Of a DNA stretch of 64,000 nucleotides, positions 9,301 to 20,033 are shown in pieces. Location: the NCBI GenBank assembly GCA_022496805.1, contig CM040094.1, positions 13,477,501 to 13,541,500 on the forward strand, in the 5' to 3' direction. The translations under genes and the position numbers were made by a program. The notes under the pieces were generated by a model, which saw only the letters and a list, made by a program, of their open reading frames with translations, did not search any database and was not told the DNA's origin. How positions within the stretch are numbered: the first letter of the stretch is position 1; each line of letters starts with the position of its first letter. The DNA is from Pohlia nutans. Lineage: Eukaryota; Streptophyta; Bryopsida; Bryales; Mniaceae.

Positions 9301-10495
9301 GCAACAAGGTAAAGAGCATCTTGTTTGTAAGTTGCAAAAATCATTATATGGGTTGAAACAATCTCCAAGAGCGTGGTACCAAAAGATTGACACCTTCTTG
9401 CTTGCTCACGGGTTTACTAGGAGCATTGCGGATCATAGTCTCTACTTTATGCAAGTGGGGCAACATGTGGTGATTGTGATCATATATGTTGATGATTTGA
9501 TCATTCTTGCAAGCCTCATGAGTTTAATGAATGCATTAAAAGCCATGCTTGAGAGAGAGTACGAGATGAGTGATCTTGGAGAATTGCACTTTTGTCTTGG
9601 TGTTGAGTTTGTGCGAGATAGGGCTACACGCACTATCACCATGAGTCAAGGCAAGTATGTGATGGACGTGCTCAAGAGATTCGGGATGGAGGATTGTAAG
9701 CCCGTGGCAACACCATTGGATGCAAACTCCAAGCTCGTCAAGCTTTCGGAGGAGGAATATGCGGCGGAGGCCAAATCGATGGCGGAGGTGCCATACAAGC
9801 AAGCGGTGGGGTCGTTGATGTATGCGATGATTGCGACACGGCCCGACCTTGCATATCCAATTAGCGTGGTGAGTCAACACATGGCAAGACCGGGCTCAAT
9901 GCATTGGATGGCGGTCAAGAGGATCATGCGTTATTTGAAGGGCACAAGCGATGTGAAGTTGTGTCTTGGAGGCAAAGACATTGTGTTGAGCGGCTATTGC
10001 GACGCGGACTACGCGGGAGACACGAGCGATCGAAGATCGACAACGGGCTACATGTTCAAGGTTGGATCGGGAGCCGTGTCGTGGAATAGCAAGCGGCAAC
10101 AAACCACGGCCACATCAACGGTGGAGGCCGAGTACATGGCTACGAGCCATGCCACGAAGGAGGCCATTTGGTTGAGGCAACTAATGGTGGATGTGGGTTG
10201 CACACAAGGTGCGGCTACAACGATTATGTGTGACAACCAAGGGTGCATTTCACTTGCAAAGAACCCTACACATCATTCACGCACGAAGCACATTGATGTG
10301 CAATACCACTTCATTCGGGAGAAGTTGGAATTGGGAGTTATACACTTGGAGTATTGTCCAACGGAGCACATGGTGGCGGATGTGCTCACAAAGGGTCTTT
10401 GTAGAGACCGACATCAACGATTAGTAATAGCATTTGGACTTAGAGGCTTTGGCTCTACGCAAAGTGGGAGTATTGAGGTAATAGATGGAACGTAG
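6353..10495 (+). CDS. Copia gag-pol polyprotein
   Basis: 1380 codons, uninterrupted. The natural start may be the second Met (6362, MASFEG). Domains in order: gag (about 1-220); zinc knuckle CFYCGKKGHIAKFC (227-240); aspartic protease WIVDSGATSH (315-324, catalytic Asp 318); integrase HHCC zinc finger around LWHRRLGHL (about 455) and DDE core with HSDVCG, FRSDNGGEY and the Glu of VAERANR; reverse transcriptase with YVDDLIIL (about 1046); RNase H with GYCDADYAGD (about 1214). The order integrase before reverse transcriptase defines Copia. The stop lies 25 bp inside the 3' LTR. The protein makes the particle, cuts itself, copies RNA into DNA and inserts it. Confidence 0.95.
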   Translation: MRIMASFEGEGPKVVDKFDGVNFHLWKFKMEMVMAEKELWEIVEGSEEPPFSSTDSRIMREYTRREKKAFAILALNLADSQLAHIRSCKTPAEAWSKLCNIHEAKTLANILFLRRKFFTIKMGEEDDMLAHINKVKALADQLNGCDVSVTDGDIVMTLLESLPSSYEYLIVAMESRPITELTLDYVTSRLLHELLRRKENESREDGAALVAKQSKNGGGGSSSDKVCFYCGKKGHIAKFCFKRKRDEKGESANNTKTRDDDEYAFTARYDASMSDGIESDASMSDGIEGYASMSDWDEYANMASNVSCNGSTSDWIVDSGATSHMSPHKTCFHSYALINPRRVILGDDTVLEAVGKGQIVVDTEVRGRVKTITIQDVLHVPKLTANLLSVRQLVAKHLRVEFSDKGCYVLSPSRDEVAIIEEHEGLYHIKFSKVHSKESAALAHSNLKDDKLALWHRRLGHLNIKSVKTLRGMVSGMDLHQLKVDASTFTCEGCIEGKQQRLPFTGEAATRATKVLEIVHSDVCGPMKTTSMGGCKYFVTFIDDFSRKIWLYPIKAKSECFEKFKEFKTLVENQSEMKIKVFRSDNGGEYMSKKFDELLKNEGIARQTSAPYTPQQNGVAERANRTIVEMARSMLLAQHLKLDLRAEAVVNAVYTRNRCPTSAVEGMTPEQAWSGRQPCVAHMRIFGCIAYAKVPDERRTKLEAKALKCVFLGYCEGTKAYRLMSVDTRKIIRSRDVTFCEESTMEAPLEVGPSGSSGDVLVDTPSKSPSVVDIGDDDGDDEDGDTEVVEAPSSSKTKNGAKGAQEEQVSSSERRYPERSRKPLGEWWKNHIFPQEDDEHANVALSDGPLTIREAMQGEDAVKWERAMQEEYDSLIANGTWQLTPIPKDRNPIGCKWVFRTKRDVSGNIVLHKARLVAKGFAQVHGVDFHETFAPVAKFTTIRCILAIGAAMDLEMHQMDVKTAFLNGDLEEDIYMVQPEGFVQQGKEHLVCKLQKSLYGLKQSPRAWYQKIDTFLLAHGFTRSIADHSLYFMQVGQHVVIVIIYVDDLIILASLMSLMNALKAMLEREYEMSDLGELHFCLGVEFVRDRATRTITMSQGKYVMDVLKRFGMEDCKPVATPLDANSKLVKLSEEEYAAEAKSMAEVPYKQAVGSLMYAMIATRPDLAYPISVVSQHMARPGSMHWMAVKRIMRYLKGTSDVKLCLGGKDIVLSGYCDADYAGDTSDRRSTTGYMFKVGSGAVSWNSKRQQTTATSTVEAEYMATSHATKEAIWLRQLMVDVGCTQGAATTIMCDNQGCISLAKNPTHHSRTKHIDVQYHFIREKLELGVIHLEYCPTEHMVADVLTKGLCRDRHQRLVIAFGLRGFGSTQSGSIEVIDGT
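7160..7249 (+). repeat. 30-bp coding minisatellite in the Copia gag-protease linker
   Basis: Three in-frame copies of a unit encoding (D/Y)-A-S-M-S-D-(G/W), between the zinc knuckle and the protease. Repeat expansion in a flexible linker. Confidence 0.75.
10458..10470 (+). promoter_or_regulatory. Copia polypurine tract
   Basis: CGCAAAGTGGGAG immediately before the 3' LTR matches the AAGTGGGAG tract of plant Copia elements and primes plus-strand synthesis. It confirms that the LTR starts at TATTGA. Confidence 0.85.
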
Positions 10496-10730
10496 TATTG
10501 CTAGAAGCCAAAGACGTACGGGTGCTAAATAATGGTGTGTGGGAAGAGGGGTTAGGCATGGGCTGATCTCTCTAGAGTGTCCTTGTGATGAGTTATCCCA
10601 TATGGTTTGTCCATGGTGACCTCCTAGTGTACACTACTTAAGGTGGAAGGCCTTTGAGTAAAGATCATCTCTTTCTACGCATTCCTTGTGTTTGTGTGTG
10701 TGCCTTGTGCAATCTTCTCTACCTTCAATA
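10471..10730 (+). repeat. Copia 3' LTR
   Basis: 260 bp, identical to the 5' LTR except for one base seen near the start (ATGGAACG against ATGCAACG). It contains the polyprotein stop codon. Confidence 0.9.
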
Positions 10731-10916
10731 AAGTGCACCTACCTAATCCGCGAAACGTCATACCAGACGTCTGCACTCTGCAGAGCCTTACTTCCATTCA
10801 TTATGGATTTGGTTCATTATGACTCCGTTACTGAGTTCCTCCAGAACACACCTATGGATGGGAAATTATGTAGGAGATCACTTAGGCAATGGTACACCAG
10901 TAGAGTAGAGCAATAG
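10731..10916 (+). pseudogene. FCP1-like HAD copy 2, 3' part, downstream of the Copia element
   Basis: Taking one copy of the target duplication, the frame entering the element continues as KCTYLIRE and runs to TAG at 10914-10916 after about 61 codons, ending near SLRQWYTSRVEQ. The segment matches in position the C-terminal part of HAD copy 1 after its VDDSP motif. It shows that the insertion hit coding (or recently coding) sequence. Confidence 0.65.
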
Positions 10917-11205
10917 ACATTACATACAATTTGTCAGTTACAATCTCGTGGCCATGTGTACTGGACGTATTAGTGGCACTTTGATGGACCGTTCAGTCGA
11001 ATGACTTTCATGACAATACCTCTTCTTCATGTAACTCATTTTTGTAATGTAAATGACTATTTCACCATCTCCCTTCGTCGATAACTCTTTTTCTTCTTGT
11101 TTCTTCGGTCTATGTGTGTTATTTGTATTGTTATATTACTTAGTTTGTCCATACATTTTCACTCATGCAACTATGAGATGACTGTTGTTCTTCCGGAACG
11201 CACTA

Positions 11206-11225
11206 TATCGGGAGATCTCCTGATC
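11206..11225. repeat. Palindrome, family A
   Basis: TATCGGGAGATCTCCTGATC, in the first unit of the tandem duplication. It lies on the far side of the Copia element but in the same original locus. Confidence 0.75.
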
Positions 11226-11323
11226 CAAACATTCAAATCATACATTATTCATTACATTACTTTGTCCATACATTTTCACTCATGCAATTATAAGATGACA
11301 TTTGTTCTTTCGGAACAGCACTA

Positions 11324-11343
11324 TATCGGGAGATCTCCTGATC
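11324..11343. repeat. Palindrome, family A
   Basis: Same sequence as at 11206, in the second unit of the tandem duplication. Confidence 0.75.
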
Positions 11344-12668
11344 CAAACATTCAAATCATACATTATTCATTATAGTGGGGCATGGTTTTACTAAGGCCCT
11401 TTCATTTTCCTTTGCTTTGTCTGGACTCCACATAGTCCAGAATTCAATGAATAGTCCAGAAATAGTTAAATATGGCATACTTTTTGCATAAAACGTTTTA
11501 GAGGATGTTAGGTTTGTGGACGTGTGATCGGATTAGAAAAGAGATGATTTGCGAAATTTTTATTCCTGGTTTCATGTTGTAGTGTTCCACCCAAAATTTC
11601 GAAGATTCTAGTCCAAAAGTACTCTTGAGAAATTCAACTACTAATATTACGCAACCAAAAAATCTCCAAAAATCACTACACTTAGAGTATTGAGTTTCCA
11701 CCCATCACAACAAATTTCATTATTAAATTGTCAATATCTTATTCAAAATCATATTGAAATTTTGAGTTTGAAATTTTATACACAAATATAGGCGATAGGA
11801 ATTGCAAATCCAACCGTATGGATAGAATCTAAAGTCCATGATGTACAACCTTTATTCATTCATCAAGTTGAAGATATCCCTCTTACTTGCATTCAGTAAT
11901 GTGTTTTTGAAAATCTGCCAAATTTGAAGAAGGTGAGAACTTTTAGGAGTTAAAAGTTTTTATCCTTGGGTATAACTTGCTATGTGGCACGCTTTCATCC
12001 TTCAACAGCTCTTTCAATATTAAAAACTATCACCCAAATCAAAAAAAGTGGATAACAATTTTCAACTTTAAAAAATCATTCTCACACTTTATGATTTCAA
12101 ACTAGGAATGGTCTAAACTCATTGTCATGCTTTGTAAGTTCAAATCATCAACAATCAAGACCATCTTCATAGTTTATCAATTTTTGGGTGCCAACCATCA
12201 AAACTCATCAACTAGCGATTGCGTTTTATGATTTTAGACTACCAAAAGTTAAAACTCCAAACTCGTCTTCATTATTTCTAATGGAGGCTACCAACTACCA
12301 CATTTCGTTCTAATGATTTGTTATGTGTCCACTTTCATCTTCATTATTTGCGCTTGGAGTCTACCCACTACATACCACATTTCATTCTCATGATTTGTTA
12401 TTGGATACTCATCTTCATGCTTTCAATGATGAGAACTCTCCTTCCTCTAGTTAGGAAATTGAAAGGAAATGAAACCTCAAAGTACCTACCACATTTGTTT
12501 CTTCCTACTGATCCTCCCATAACAACATTGGAAGATTCAACATGTAGCATTCTCCCACTCAAACATAGAAGCACTCAACATACACTAGTTTGCCTCCAAA
12601 ACCCACTCAGTTGTCTTGATAACTTGATTGGGTTGCTTCGCTTTCTCAAATTGACTTCCCTCGTACGT

Positions 12669-13211
12669 TGTTAACCGAAAATTTGTTGATATTCCCTTAG
12701 GCTAAGAGTAGGCTAGTCTATACCCGGCAGGAATAGACCCGGCAGCCGACACGTGGCAGTACAGGCTGGTACAGACTGGTCGACCCGACTTTTCCGGTCG
12801 ACCAGTCTGACGCACTGTCAGACCAGTCTCCTATATGTACCTTCACTCTCTTCGAGAGAGTTGTTGCTATACCATTTGTACATCTTTTTGGCAGCCTCAT
12901 TTGTCCTTCGTTCTTGTCTTACGCTCTTCTTGTGCGCACTAGTATGCTAGACTACTGCTGTTAGACTACTGCTGTTTCCTGCTCTTGAATCATTCCTTGT
13001 GGTTGTATCTTGGTTAGTTGCAGTAGTCTGTGGGTTTGCAGGAGTCGACTTACTAGCATACTGGTGCTTTTCCTTATCCGACAGTTCATTCTTCTTAGTA
13101 GAAACCTCATACTACTCCCCTCAATCTCCAGAAACTAGTCTAGAGTGGAATAGTTTTGGGCGGAGTAGCTTCATTCGTTTAAGGTCGGTTCCTAGAAAAA
13201 CCCCCTTAACA
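12669..13211 (+). repeat. Gypsy 5' LTR
   Basis: 543 bp. It holds a large inverted repeat around 12776-12808 (ACTGGTCGACC ... GGTCGACCAGT), a CTCCTATATGTA TATA-like site near 12829, and a CTCTCTTCGAGAGAG hairpin near 12847. Confidence 0.9.
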
Positions 13212-13213
13212 TT

Positions 13214-13225
13214 TGGCGACCATGC
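13214..13225 (+). promoter_or_regulatory. Gypsy primer-binding site
   Basis: TGGCGACCATGC, two bases after the LTR end, starts with the usual TGG complementary to a tRNA CCA end. I cannot name the tRNA with certainty. Confidence 0.6.
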
Positions 13226-13675
13226 AAAGTTCAGCTCAGACGCTAGTCTTTCTGTTGGGCTAGTTAGATCCAGATCTAGATCTAGATCCAGATCCAAAAT
13301 CCTGGTCTATCCAGTCTAGATCCTAGTCGATCTTATCACCTATCGCTAAGGCGCTATACGTCCCTAGGAAACAGCAGCCATCTGCTTCCTACACGAAAAT
13401 CACACATCTTGAGAAAAATCCAGAGCTCGAGTAGCCGAAAAGTGCCTCGGAGATCAGTCTGTGTAACAGTCGACCAAGGTAGTCAACAGTCGATAAATGC
13501 TACTTACCAAGAATCTGTAGGAGCAGTCTGTGAACAAGGCTTACGGTGCCACAGAGCAACCAACTAGGCCAGCACAAAAGACTAGCCAAACGGATCTCAG
13601 AGCCCGACCTACCTAGCAGAGTCGGATCTAAATTCCAAATCCAGATCTAGATCTGATAACTGCCGTGTCGCTAGT
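13226..13675 (+). other. Gypsy leader
   Basis: About 450 bp without a reading frame, containing short AGATCTAGATCT/GATCCAGATC repeats at 13266-13300 and again near 13640, plus several GTCGAC/AGTCG words. Confidence 0.6.
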
Positions 13676-16522
13676 ATGGAACGACCGCGTACACGAGCTA
13701 CCGGTTCTCCCTTAGCAGTCGAAGTAACTGCCGACCAGCTCTCTAATCCACGTTTTCATAGAGAATGGCGAAATTTACAGTCGGAGATCGTTCCACTGAC
13801 AGTAGTCCATGAGACTACCACAAGAATAGATCCCCGACCAACATACGAGATTCGGAGGCAAGTCGCAGCATCGACTTCTACCGACCCGTCTTTACAACAC
13901 TACATGGAGTTCACACAGGGAAGGATGAATACCCCGGAAGGTACCATTTTTCACGAAACTTCGGTACCAATGGGACGCGGCATCCCAAATATGCTAACCC
14001 GACCCCTGGCGATTCTACCGACCATGTACACCACGAATCATCAGACCCGCCCGACTGTGGCGTTTCAGACAAGGTCGAACCCGACTTCTCCAAGAAGGAT
14101 CCTGGACGACCCGCTCGACTTACCGGAACGACCTTCCAGTGCCCATCAACGACTAGTAAGGTACGCTACCGAACCTCCCATCATTTCATATCAACGACAG
14201 TTAGAAATAGACCAACTATGTCGGAATAGGGATGAATTGGACTCCCAACTGGCCGATCTTTTATCCAGCCAGAACTCGACATCTGAGCAACTACACTCGG
14301 AATCGCAACCAGGTCGACCGGACTAGTCGCCTACATTTCGCCAGGAACCCAGTTCTCCTGGTCAAATGAATAGTCGACCCGGATCACCAGGTACCGACAA
14401 CCCATACTCGACCGGCATAGACGGCTTTGATAATGACCTAGTCGATAGGATCAGACAGATCTATCACTCTAACCAACCAGTCGACCAAGTTGTTACTCAA
14501 CCCAGTCTCCCGAATATCCGCACTCATATTCATGAGCCGAATATTCTATACATAGATCAGTCGAGGGTAACCCACACTACAACCCCCAGAGTGTCGACCC
14601 CTCGGACTAGTCTACCACCTGGTTACCAAACTCAACCAGCGATAGGCATTCCCATGATGCAACCTATCAATCAACCATCGTTTTCACAGACGCATAATAG
14701 ACCCATGCCACAAAACCCATACAACCGATCGGTAGCCTCCCAGCCACCAGTCCTACCGACTGTGACCCAGTACCAACCCACCGTACCTATGTGTACATCT
14801 TGTGGCGACTATGGTCATCTTCTCGACCAATGTACACTATATAACCCTTGGTCGATAGGCTATTCGGTACCTGCAGCTCAGACGCAGCAGCAGCCTCCCT
14901 ACCCAGCAGCTACACTCCCGACTCGGATGACTGCTCGGAAACCGGTAGCGATGCCTACCTACAAAGAAGGTAAGTGTGCCATTACGCATGTCCATCGATT
15001 TCTCAATGCCCTTACGTTGAATGGCGAAACCGACTCGACTATTACTATAGCATTATTCGGAAATTCCCTAGTCGATGCTGCTAACTATAATTGGTTCTCG
15101 ACTCAACGAACGTCATACCCACACCAAAACTTACATGAAATCCTCGATGCCTTCAAACACCGCTATCAGGATATCGACAATGATGACCAGGCTTACCTAC
15201 GTTTCCGCAGTATGAAACAGGATGCCAAAGAGTCGGTTGACGATTACTATGAACGGATGATGAAACTAGCCAGCCAGTTTGAGGTCCTTCCGGCTGATAA
15301 TTTCCTACTAAGCAATTTCCGAGCTGGTTTGTTGAAGTATCTGCAGGTAGCCACAGTCGGACTACCAAGATCGACACTAGCCCAGGCCAAGAAATCGGCT
15401 AAGCTTGCAGAAAGCGGACTATCTAAAGAACCCGACTCAACCACTACCGAGCGGACCGAGACTACTAAATGAGCATTTTGCAATCGATGCAAGAAGCCAG
15501 GCCATTTCGAACGCGATTGCTGGCTCAATCCGGAGAGCGAGATCGGAAAAAGGCGCGCGGCGGCTAATAGGACAGCGCCAGTAGCAGCAGCAACACCAGT
15601 GTCGACTACCGCCGAATCAAGGAGTCGACCACCGCGAGATAGCACACCACGACGGATATTCCCTTGCTCTCTGTGCAAAACATTGGACCACCCGACACAC
15701 TTGTGTCCCCTACTGAAGGATCCGAAGGTCGTCCAATTCCTTAATCAGCAGGTCGAGACCAAGCCCCACACGTCGTCAGTAGTCATTGAAGAACTACCGA
15801 ACACTACGGTTGGTGTCCTAACAGTCGCAGCGATTACCAGAAGCCAGTCGACTACCGACCATCAGACTCCTGACCAAACCACAGAGAAGACCGAGTGGAC
15901 TGCCCAAGAACTACTACGTAATCAAATGATGCAGGAAGTTCGTCAACTCCAAGCCGAGTTGGAACCAACAACTTCCACTAAAGACCCAAAGTCGACTGAG
16001 GACTCACCCTCACTCAACTGGGACGCGGAGGCATTACCGCAACAAACGATCACCCTTCAAGACAACCGAGACCAACCGACTCCGGCCACAATTGACCAAG
16101 GCAGCATCGCATTCGGCGCCGTCCAGCAGCAGATCCTCGATCAACTCCAAGACTGCAAATTGCAGGTTTCCATCTGTGACTTACTACAGTTATCACCGAC
16201 CCTCACCAAACTAGTTCGGGATCGACTGACGCATTCAGACCCAGAGTCGACTACAGAATTACCCTACCCGACTACAGAGGAGGTGACGATCGCCGCTGCA
16301 GCAGTCATCGACAAACACATGCCAGTCATCACAGTATCAGTCGGTAAAAACATGGTCGACGACGTTCTAATCGATGGCGGCTCCGGCGTCAATGTGATCA
16401 CCGAAGATGAACGCCGACGGTTGGGACTAGCTAAGCCGTCACCCGCACCATTCAACCTCAAGATGGCTAATGGCACCATAGCACGACCCAAAGGATTGAT
16501 CAGGATGTCAAAATTCACATTC
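13676..16522 (+). pseudogene. Gypsy gag and protease, with two in-frame stops
   Basis: One frame runs from ATG 13676 to about 16522, broken by TAG at 14324-14326 and TGA at 15470-15472. After each stop, coding resumes in the same frame. The N-terminal part is Pro/Gln/Thr-rich. The retrotransposon gag domain lies around 14950-15400 (NGETDSTITIALFGNSL, YYERMMKLASQF). A zinc knuckle CNRCKKPGHFERDC follows the TGA directly, and a second Cys cluster (CSLCKTLDHPTHLC) lies near 15665. The protease shows VLIDGGSGVNVI (D-G-G-S in place of D-T/S-G) near 16370. Near 16515 the coding moves to another frame (DVKIHIHGIPYIVTL), indicating a one-base loss. Confidence 0.8.
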
Positions 16523-19500
16523 ACGGCATCCCCTACATAGTCACGCTTATAGTCATCGACTGCTCGACAGTCCAGTCAGACTACCGGTTATTACTCGGTC
16601 GACCCTGGCTTCGACATGCCAAAGTCATACACGACTGGGGCAACAATGAAGTGCAGATCATGGGCAATGGCACAGTCAAGACCGTCAAGATAAATCGACA
16701 GTTAGGATACGAGGCGGTTACACCACATGCTCTAGTCTGTTACAACTTCACGGAAGGAATCACCGATGAAGAGGAGGAAATCTTGATGGCCTCCGACCGG
16801 ACCCTCCACACAATGGGCACAATCAACTGGAACCTCCTAGCTACCGAGTCGACAGTCGACCAGTCTGGAACGGAACTGACTACGAAGGCCAGTAACCCTG
16901 GGCACCAAGGTATTCAACATAGACCAGGCACAATGTTGGTAGACGAGACACCAATACAAGACAAGCTGCGATTCATGGACATTGCCCATTGGAATCACAA
17001 TGAGGAGGATCGACTCGACCATGTCAATGTCGGTACCTCTACCGACCTCAAGCTGTTGAAGCTGAACGCGAATTTGAGCCCTCGTCTCAGAGCTAGCGCA
17101 TAATCCCTGTTTAAGGAATACATCGACATTTGTGCCTTCTCTTACGAAGATCTACGAGGTATACCGGAACACATAGCGACTTATTGGATCGAGCTCGACC
17201 CGACCATCTCGCCTAGCCACCAAGCAAGATACCGGATGAACCCGAACTATGCACAAGCAGTAAAGGATGACCTGGAACGACTTCTAAAAGCAGGATTCAT
17301 CGCACCAGTCGACCAGGCAACATTGCTATCCCCAATAGTCGTGGTCCCCAAAAAGAATGGGAAACTATGGATATGCGTGGATTTCCGTCGACTTAATGCA
17401 GCAACCGAGAAAGACCCGTACCCCCTTCCGTTCACGGACGAGGTACTCGATGCAGTCATAGGCTATGAAGCCTACTCCTTCATCGACTGTTTCTCAGGCT
17501 ACCACCAGGTACGGATTGACCCGACCGACCGCCCCAAAACAACGTTCATTACCGAGTGGGGAGCGTATGTATGGGTCGTGATGCCGTTTGGATTGAAGAA
17601 CGCCCCGCCTACCTACCAGCGCATCGTCAACCAGATCTTCAAAGAGTACCTGGGCGACTTCATGAAGCTATTCCTAGACGATTTCAGTGTCTACAGCGAC
17701 ATCGACTCCCACCTACCGAAACTCAGACTAGTCTTCGACCGATGTCAACAGTACGGGGTAAGCCTCAATCCAGAAAAGTGTATATTCTATGTTCCTTCTG
17801 GTGTAATTTTGGGCTACATTGTAGGACGGGAAGGCAAGTTTCCGGATCCAAAGAAAATTCAGGCTCTAGTCGACATGCCATCACCAAAGGACGTCAAAGC
17901 CATTCAGACGTTCAACGGCCTAGCCCAGTTCAACCGATGCTTCATCAAAAATTACGTTGCCATCATGGAACCCATCACCAAACTGACCACGAAAGGCGAA
18001 CCGTTCGACTGGACGCCGGCGTGCGCAACCGCATATCAGACCATCAAAGATCGATACCAGACTGCACCAATCCTGATCGGAGTCGACTGGTCACTCGACT
18101 TCCACATCCACACAGACGCATCCGACATAGCAGTCGGGGCGATGCTAGCACAGAACCCGACCGGCAACATCAACCAGCCGATAGCCTACGCTTCTCGACT
18201 ACTCAACAAAGCAGAGAAGAACTATACAGCAACCGAGAAGGAAGCCCTCGCAATGGTGTACGCCATCAACAAATTCCGCCATTACCTCCTAGGTAATAAG
18301 TTCGTCTTCTATGTCGACCACCTGGCGCTCCAGTACTTGATCAACAAACCTCAGGTATCGGGTCGACTGGCACGCTGGCTACTACTGTTTCTTGAATTCG
18401 ACTTCACTGTGGTTTATAAACCAGGCAAAACACATGGAGTAGCCGACGCATTATCAAGAAATGAAGGGGCCGAGCCGGCCATTGGCATACCCGACCAGAC
18501 AGCCGACGCACAACTCTTTTCCACCAAACCCAACTGGCTACACCCAATAGTCGACTACTTGACTACTGGAACTTTTCCAACCTACATGAAGAAAGAGGCT
18601 CGCAAGCGAATCGCCCACAAAGCACTTCCGTACCAAGTACTCAACGGACAACTATACCGACTCGGCAAGGACCACCAGCTCCGACTAGTCTTGACCGGCA
18701 GTCAGCCGACAACAATCCTCCAAGAATTACACAAAGGCAACGCGGGAGGACATTTTTCCCATGACATCACTGTCCGAAAAATACTAGACGCAGACTACTG
18801 GTGGCCGACTCTACACCAAGACGCTGTCCAGTACTGCCAGTCGTGTCATGAATGCCAGAAGACTGGCGGACTACTCAACACAGTCTCCTCGAAGCTCGTC
18901 ACACAACTACCTGCAGAACCATTTATGAAATGGGGACTCAACTTCATAGGCCCCGTCAAGAAGACCCCACATACAGCCTGCCGATACATTTTGGTGGCTA
19001 CTGACTATGCCACCAAATGGGTCGAGGCTAGAGCTCTCCGAGGAAACACCGCCAGGGAGACCGCACAGTTCGTGTACGAGGCAATTCTGACCAGGTTTGG
19101 ATGTCCACTTCACCTAGTAAGCGACCAAGGTACCCATTTCATCAATAGCACGGTGCACACTCTCACCGAACATTTTTTAGTCCGACACACGACTTCAACA
19201 ACATACTATCCGCAAGGCAACGGCCAAGCCGAGTCGACCAACAAGGTCATAGTCAGAATGCTCCAGAAGCTCGTCAACGAGAATCGAACCGACTGGGACT
19301 TACAGCTCCACACAGTCCTATTTGCTTACCATACGGCATACAAAGTTGGCACGGGCCACACACCTTTCCAATTGGTGTATGGCCTGACACCGTTGATGCC
19401 AACCGAATACATCATCCCGACCCAACGGTCGACATCGACTACCGACTTCACTCCCAGGCGAGTATTAGCAGCCCGAGCCGCCGAACTCGAGAAGTTAGAC

Positions 19501-19917
19501 GAGACCCGACTGACAGCAGCCACCCACCACGGCGCACAACAGTGGAACCGAGCCCAGTGGGCCCACACCCAAGGTCAATCGACTCGATACAATGTAGGCG
19601 ACTACGTCCTATGGCACCCAAAAGGGACAAATGTCCATACCGGTAAACTTCGTAGCAAATGGTTCGGCCCATATCGTGTCCAGTATACCCTCCCCAACAA
19701 CACTGTCCTCCTAGTCAGCATCCAACACTTTGACCCCGACCCGGTAGTAGTCAACGTCAACAAACTCAAACCCTACCGAGTTCTAGGCGAGCAACCTCCA
19801 ACCGACTTGGCTAGCCCACTCACTAGCAAATCAGAGATTAGGTCAACACTAGAACAGAACGAAGATGAGCCCAACCGACAGCAACGGAACCGACCCGACC
19901 TAGTTACCGTGGGTTGA
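16523..19917 (+). pseudogene. Gypsy pol: reverse transcriptase, RNase H, integrase; one in-frame stop
   Basis: The frame carries the protease tail, then TAA at 17101-17103, then continues LFKEYIDICAFSYEDLRG into reverse transcriptase: VVVPKKNGKL, YSFIDCFSGYHQV, MPFGLKNAPPTYQ and catalytic FLDDFSVYS. RNase H shows HTDASDIAVGA and TATEKEALAMVYA. Integrase has the H-H-C-C finger (GGHFSHD ... CQSCHECQKTG) and DDE core (TDYATKWVEA, LVSDQGTHF, NGQAESTNK). Motif wording is that of the plant Tat/Athila branch. From 17236 onward the 893-codon frame is open to TGA 19915-19917, so the enzymes are individually complete while the gag-pol chain is not. Confidence 0.88.
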
Positions 19918-20033
19918 CCCAACTAGTCAACCCGACCGGTCAAACCCTAGAAGAGCCGCTATATTTATGGCCGCCGCCTTCACCTATCCTCTCAGTTTTG
20001 AATGCAAGGCCCATTGGGCAGGTATTTAGCACC

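Larger units (their letters stand above)
5282..10730 (+). mobile_element. Complete Copia LTR retrotransposon
   Basis: A 5449-bp element with two 260-bp LTRs that differ, by eye, at one position, a primer-binding site right after the left LTR, one intact gag-pol frame, a purine tract before the right LTR, and a near-perfect 5-bp target duplication. It sits in the last recognisable exon of HAD copy 2. With one LTR difference and an open polyprotein it is young and may still be competent. Unlike the neighbouring elements it shows no obvious private palindromic word. Confidence 0.95.
11150..11375. repeat. Tandem duplication (about 117-bp unit) carrying the palindrome
   Basis: Two copies starting TTTGTCCATACATTTTCACT and ending in CATACATTATTCATTA, each with one family-A palindrome, about 90% alike by eye. 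Confidence 0.8.
10917..12668. other. Intergenic, low-copy repeats, no gene
   Basis: No convincing coding frame. 11150-11375 is a tandem duplication carrying two family-A palindromes. From about 11460 the sequence is AT-rich and matches, with divergence, stretches at 34.4-34.8 kb and 57.6-58.0 kb (shared phrases such as AATCTCCAAAAATCACTACA and CCGTATGGATAGAATCTAAA). A further copy lies in reverse orientation near 41.2 and 47.2 kb. Confidence 0.6.

Noticed and set aside
17556..18296. 246-codon frame overlapping reverse transcriptase
   Set aside because: It is a shadow of the pol frame on the same strand, Arg/Pro-rich, without motifs.
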